Shown one piece after another: positions 60,961-64,000 of a DNA stretch of 64,000 nucleotides. Within the stretch, counting starts at the first letter, position 1. Every line of letters starts with the position of its first letter. A program made the position numbers and the translations under genes. Source of the DNA: Sinonovacula constricta (taxonomy: Eukaryota > Mollusca > Bivalvia > Cardiida > Solecurtidae); assembly GCA_007844125.1 (NCBI GenBank), contig CM017563.1:1216083-1280082 (forward strand), read 5' to 3'. The notes beneath the pieces are model-generated. The model was not told where the DNA came from. It worked only from the letters and a program-made list of their open reading frames with translations, and searched no databases.

Positions 60961-61375
60961 TAAAATTAGCCACAGTAGATTGTACAGGTAAACACACACA
61001 TTATTGTCCCTATGTGTGTAATGAGAGGCTTGAGGTTGGCCACAGTCGATTTTAAAGGTAAAGACACATTATTACCCATCTGTGTGTCATGAGAGGTTCG
61101 AGGTTGTCGACAGTAGATTTTACAGGTAGCAGGCATATTATTGCCTGTCTGTATGTACTGAGAGGCTTGTGGTTGGCCACTGTGATTTTTACATGTAACA
61201 GGCATATTATTACCCCGCTGTGTATAGTGTGCTTTAAGGTTTGCACATTAATTTTTACAATTATCAGGTATATTATTGCCCGGCTGTGTGTAATTAGAGT
61301 CATTACAGGTAATAGGTATATTATTGCCACGCTGTCTGTAATGAGAGGCTTATGTTGGCCACAATGGTTGAACCT
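60961..61375 (+). repeat. 70-bp repeat, about six copies
   Basis: CCACAGTAGATT-type anchors fall at 60970, 61040, about 61109, 61177 and 61242, followed by ACAGGTA and TATTATTGCC-like text and GTAATGAGAGGCTT. Divergence is moderate. Overlapping open frames on both strands are by-products. Confidence 0.85.
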
Positions 61376-61399
61376 GTAACAGGTATAGTAAATGCATCT

Positions 61400-61575
61400 C
61401 GATACATATATGCAATAAGATAAGATGCCTGTTGCCTATTAAAGCTACCGTGGCCAACTTAAGGCCTGTCAATACATACAGCGGATCCATATTATGGCTA
61501 CTGCCTGTAAAATCTTCTGTGGCCAACCCACAATCCTCTCAATACATCCAGATGGGCAATAATATGGATGTTGCC
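61400..61575 (-). repeat. Inverted copies of the 70-bp repeat
   Basis: Here the unit runs the other way: GCTACCGTGGCCAACTTAAG (about 61445) and CTTCTGTGGCCAACCCACAA (about 61511), with CTGCCTGTAAAAT and GGCAATAATATGG. About two units face the six in 60961-61375, with a junction near 61380-61400. Confidence 0.75.
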
Positions 61576-62325
61576 TATTAAACAAAGGGCGTCTCAAAGC
61601 TACCAACCTATGGATAAAAAAGTGCAGAACTTTTAAAATGTTGTAACATGAAACTTAATATTTTAAAATACGAAAGTTGTTCATATCTGCTCTTCGGGAT
61701 TTGAATACGCAAAACTTGGACAATTTCAAATTGTCTAAAAGCAGACAACCAGTCTTCCCAAAAGGGAATTCTTCTCTTCATCATGTAGCCTTGCTGTCAA
61801 CTTTCTTTAACACAGTCATGGAACTGTCTTCAACAAGTTGCATCGATTTATCTTTCTAAAAAGGTATAATCCGCTGAGTTACATGATATAAAACATCGAT
61901 AATGTTGTTCGTGTGTGTGCGTATGTGTGTGTTTGCGCGCTATAAACAACTAAATATATGTGTGTATTTATGGTATAAACTTTGCTTTTATCTGGAATGG
62001 TTTACACGATAAATCGTACTATGATGTTTTGTTTGTTTTTCATCAATTAAGTAAAATACATGCATTGTATTTTGGTCCTTTATGTAATTGCATACTGCCA
62101 CTTTAGTTCATTAAAATAAATCATCGTTTTAATATATTTAATACATATATCACTAAATTATAGGGGGATGAGGGAGCAAAAACACATACTCGGGATGCTG
62201 TGGTTTTGGTTTCTTAAGCTCGGTACCCTGTGTGCGTATGTTTGCTTAAATGATAATAATTATAGTAGCAAATAATTATGTTTAAAAAACTATGCAATAT
62301 AATTGTTATACATTCAGTTCATCGG
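61576..62325. other. Unassigned stretch
   Basis: A 60-codon plus-strand frame (61677-61859) has no recognised homology. The rest is AT-rich and featureless. Confidence 0.4.
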
Positions 62326-62329
62326 CCCA

Positions 62330-63015
62330 TATATTGATGCTGCATTCTACAATGTGTGCATATGTAATCACTGTTTAAAACCGTCTGACCTGCATGGATA
62401 GCGGGTGTAAGATAGCAGCCTGCTGCCTTCTCCAAAATCTGGATCTAGGAATGACAGATAATGGGACCAGGGATTCATGCTCCATTCTCCAATGAATGCA
62501 TATTACATCATTGTTTAGGAATGACATACCATGGACACATATATGGATGCTGCAGTCTACAATGGGTGCATGTTAAATAATTGTTCAGCAATGACAAATC
62601 ATGGGCCCATGGATTTATGCTCCATTCTAAAATTGGTGCATGATAAATGATAGTTATGGGGTTACAGATAATGAGCTATGGATTCAATCTCCATTCTACA
62701 ACGTTTGTATGTTAAATCATTGTTTAGGCACGACAGGTCATAGTTCATATATTCATTCTGCATTCAACAATATGTGCTTGTTAAACCTCTGTTTAGAACC
62801 GCCTAGCACAGGTGCATGGAGAGCGGGTGTAAGATACCCTAGCAGCCTGCTGCCTTCTCCAAAATCTGGATGTGACCGACACTAGGAATGACAGACCACG
62901 GGCCATTGGAGTCATGCTCCATTCTACAATTTGTGCATGTTAATTATTTTTACGAATGACAGATATTAGGCCCATGGATACAATATGCATTCTACTATGT
63001 GTGCATGTTTTAGGT
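62330..63015. repeat. 70-bp repeat array with a second unit type inserted twice
   Basis: CAATGNGTGCAT-type anchors at 62350, 62490, 62560, 62630, 62699, 62768, 62927 and 62994 are spaced 67-70 bp or about twice that. The two long gaps hold the same inserted block, AGCGGGTGTAAGATA..., GCAGCCTGCTGCCTTCTCC and AAAATCTGGAT, at about 62399-62449 and 62821-62871. Confidence 0.88.
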
Positions 63016-63350
63016 GTAACTTATATTTTAGGTTGGCTAAAAAGGTTTATGGAGGTTTCGGTAAATGACAGTTTCGGTAAATTGATGTTTCTGCACAAAA
63101 TGTTTGGAGGTTTCGGTATATTTGGGAGAGGTTTCGGTAAAGATGTAAATCGATATAAATAACTGAAAGATAATAATAAATAGATATGTATTTGATATTT
63201 ATAAGATAATAAATAAAAAAAAAATGATACATTATCGCCGTAAAATATATTTGACGTGTGTATTTTGCGGGTTCTTTATTTAAGTATATACGGATTTTGA
63301 GTCTAAATATATCTAAATGGATATTAAGAACTTACTAATGTTAAAACGTA
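63016..63350. other. Short GGTTTCGGTAA repeats and AT-rich DNA
   Basis: GGTTTCGGTAAA/TGTTTCGGTAAA/GGTTTCGGTATA occur at about 63055, 63070, 63111 and 63131. No gene recognised. Confidence 0.5.
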
Positions 63351-63387
63351 TATAACATAACATAACATAACATAACACATAACATAA
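63351..63387. repeat. (ATAAC)n pentanucleotide repeat
   Basis: TAACATAACATAACATAACA with one CAC interruption. A simple repeat. Confidence 0.9.
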
Positions 63388-63829
63388 TCAATATTTATAA
63401 CATAATAATTATGTAGAAATGATACTTTGTCGACGTGTTATGATAATATATTTGCATTATAAAGCTATGTCTGTAATTTGTATGTATTGGATTAATGTAT
63501 TTTTATTTTTTTGTTCATAATCTTGTTGAAATTAAATAGAAATGTATTAAAAGTATTGTTATTTATATATATTTATTTATTTATATGTGTGTGTGTTTGT
63601 GTAATATACTATCCAAACACATAGTAACCTTAATTGATTGACTAGATTAGTTATGTTGATTGAAAGCGTGTGTTTGTTCCTTTAATTGTTTGCAAGTTAA
63701 TTGAGAGCGTGTGTTTGTGGAAACGTGCTAATTGGAATGTTAATTACGTTGGCGTGTGTGTTTGACAAGCTTTAATCCAATTAAGACTTTTGTGTTTGTT
63801 TGAGTGAATAATCTCAGGATAGTTCAATG
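63388..63829. other. Upstream flank of the zinc-finger gene
   Basis: AT-rich. GAAAGCGTGTGTTTGTTCC (63663) and GAGAGCGTGTGTTTGTGG (63702), with GGCGTGTGTGTTTGAC (63752), are three related 15-18-bp words about 40-50 bp apart. They are possible promoter-proximal repeats. Confidence 0.4.
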
Positions 63830-63862
63830 TATAAATGTCCTCTGAACTGTCCACTCAGCATT
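63830..63862 (+). promoter_or_regulatory. TATA box and initiator of the edge gene
   Basis: TATAAAT is at 63830-63836, and CTCAGCA (Inr-like, A at 63857) lies 27 bases from the first T. This is the usual TATA-to-start spacing of RNA polymerase II promoters. It would give a 23-base 5' UTR before the ATG at 63880. Start-site placement is inference. Confidence 0.5.
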
Positions 63863-63879
63863 CGGTTTGTTCTCTAACC

Positions 63880-64000
63880 ATGGAGCAACATCCGTGCATC
63901 TTGTGCAGCAAGAACGTAACGTGTCGTTCACAAGCTATAGCCTGCGACAGTTGTGGTCGATGGAACCATCGCAAATGCGGAACCGGCATCTCACCAAGCC
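63880..64000 (+). CDS. N-terminus of a small zinc-finger (PHD-like) protein, cut by window end
   Basis: The ATG at 63880 in a good context (AACCATGG) opens a frame that is still open at the last base (40 complete codons). The residues include C6, C9, C15, C22, C25, W28, H30 and C33 in the order CxxC...CxxCxxWxHxxC, followed by GTGIS. This is a PHD-like zinc-binding arrangement. I associate proteins with such N-termini with MULE/FLYWCH-type transposon-derived genes in marine invertebrates, but nothing downstream is visible to confirm that. The gene may be a transposon gene or a domesticated one. Confidence 0.7.
   Translation, partial: MEQHPCILCSKNVTCRSQAIACDSCGRWNHRKCGTGISPS

Overview
This window looks like animal genomic DNA, most likely from a bivalve mollusc. 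The organism call is an inference. It rests on a large HEPN-coiled-coil-NACHT-repeat immune-type receptor gene with a long intron, degraded non-LTR retrotransposons, repeat families whose ends carry GCTCAGGTGAGCTAA, and a very high load of minisatellites. There are no operons, no prokaryotic gene packing and no CRISPR. Only one substantially complete protein-coding gene is visible, plus the first 40 codons of a second gene cut by the right edge.

Layout. 1-6.3 kb: AT-rich sequence with a 38-bp array (3098-3933), a 42-bp array (5239-5448) and dispersed-repeat pieces. 6.3-24.0 kb: one continuous minisatellite of about 360 copies of a 49-bp unit with block (higher-order) duplications. 24.0-37.1 kb: a decayed LINE reverse-transcriptase piece, a 20-bp array, microsatellites, a 46-bp array (28863-30328), an 844-bp tandem duplication and much featureless AT-rich DNA. 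37.1-40.6 kb: an 85-bp array that keeps exact register over 41 periods, with splice-site-like motifs in nearly every unit. 41.6-52.1 kb, minus strand: a two-exon gene. Exon 1 (52077-50502) encodes a DZIP3-like HEPN domain and a 23 x 14-residue coiled coil. A 5149-bp intron filled with dispersed repeats follows. Exon 2 (45352-41637) encodes a NACHT NTPase, a helical region and seven 79-residue leucine-rich-like repeats. Donor and acceptor phases agree, giving a 1763-residue product. 52.1-61.6 kb: inverted-repeat and hairpin elements, microsatellites, LINE relics on the minus strand, an orphan 28S rRNA fragment (57993-58067) and a 70-bp array. 62.3-63.0 kb: another 70-bp array. 63.83-64.0 kb: a TATA/Inr-type core promoter and the start of a small zinc-finger protein running off the window.

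How it works together. The NACHT gene reads as a STAND-type sensor: a predicted oligomerising ATPase switch, a variable repeat ligand-sensing region, and an N-terminal HEPN effector or adaptor domain joined by a long coiled-coil stalk. Both the stalk and the sensor are encoded by tandem DNA repeats (42 bp and 237 bp, both multiples of 3), so their length can change without breaking the frame. The rest of the window is mostly tandem repeats and transposon relics. No genes were recognised in it, and stretches where nothing could be recognised are stated as such.
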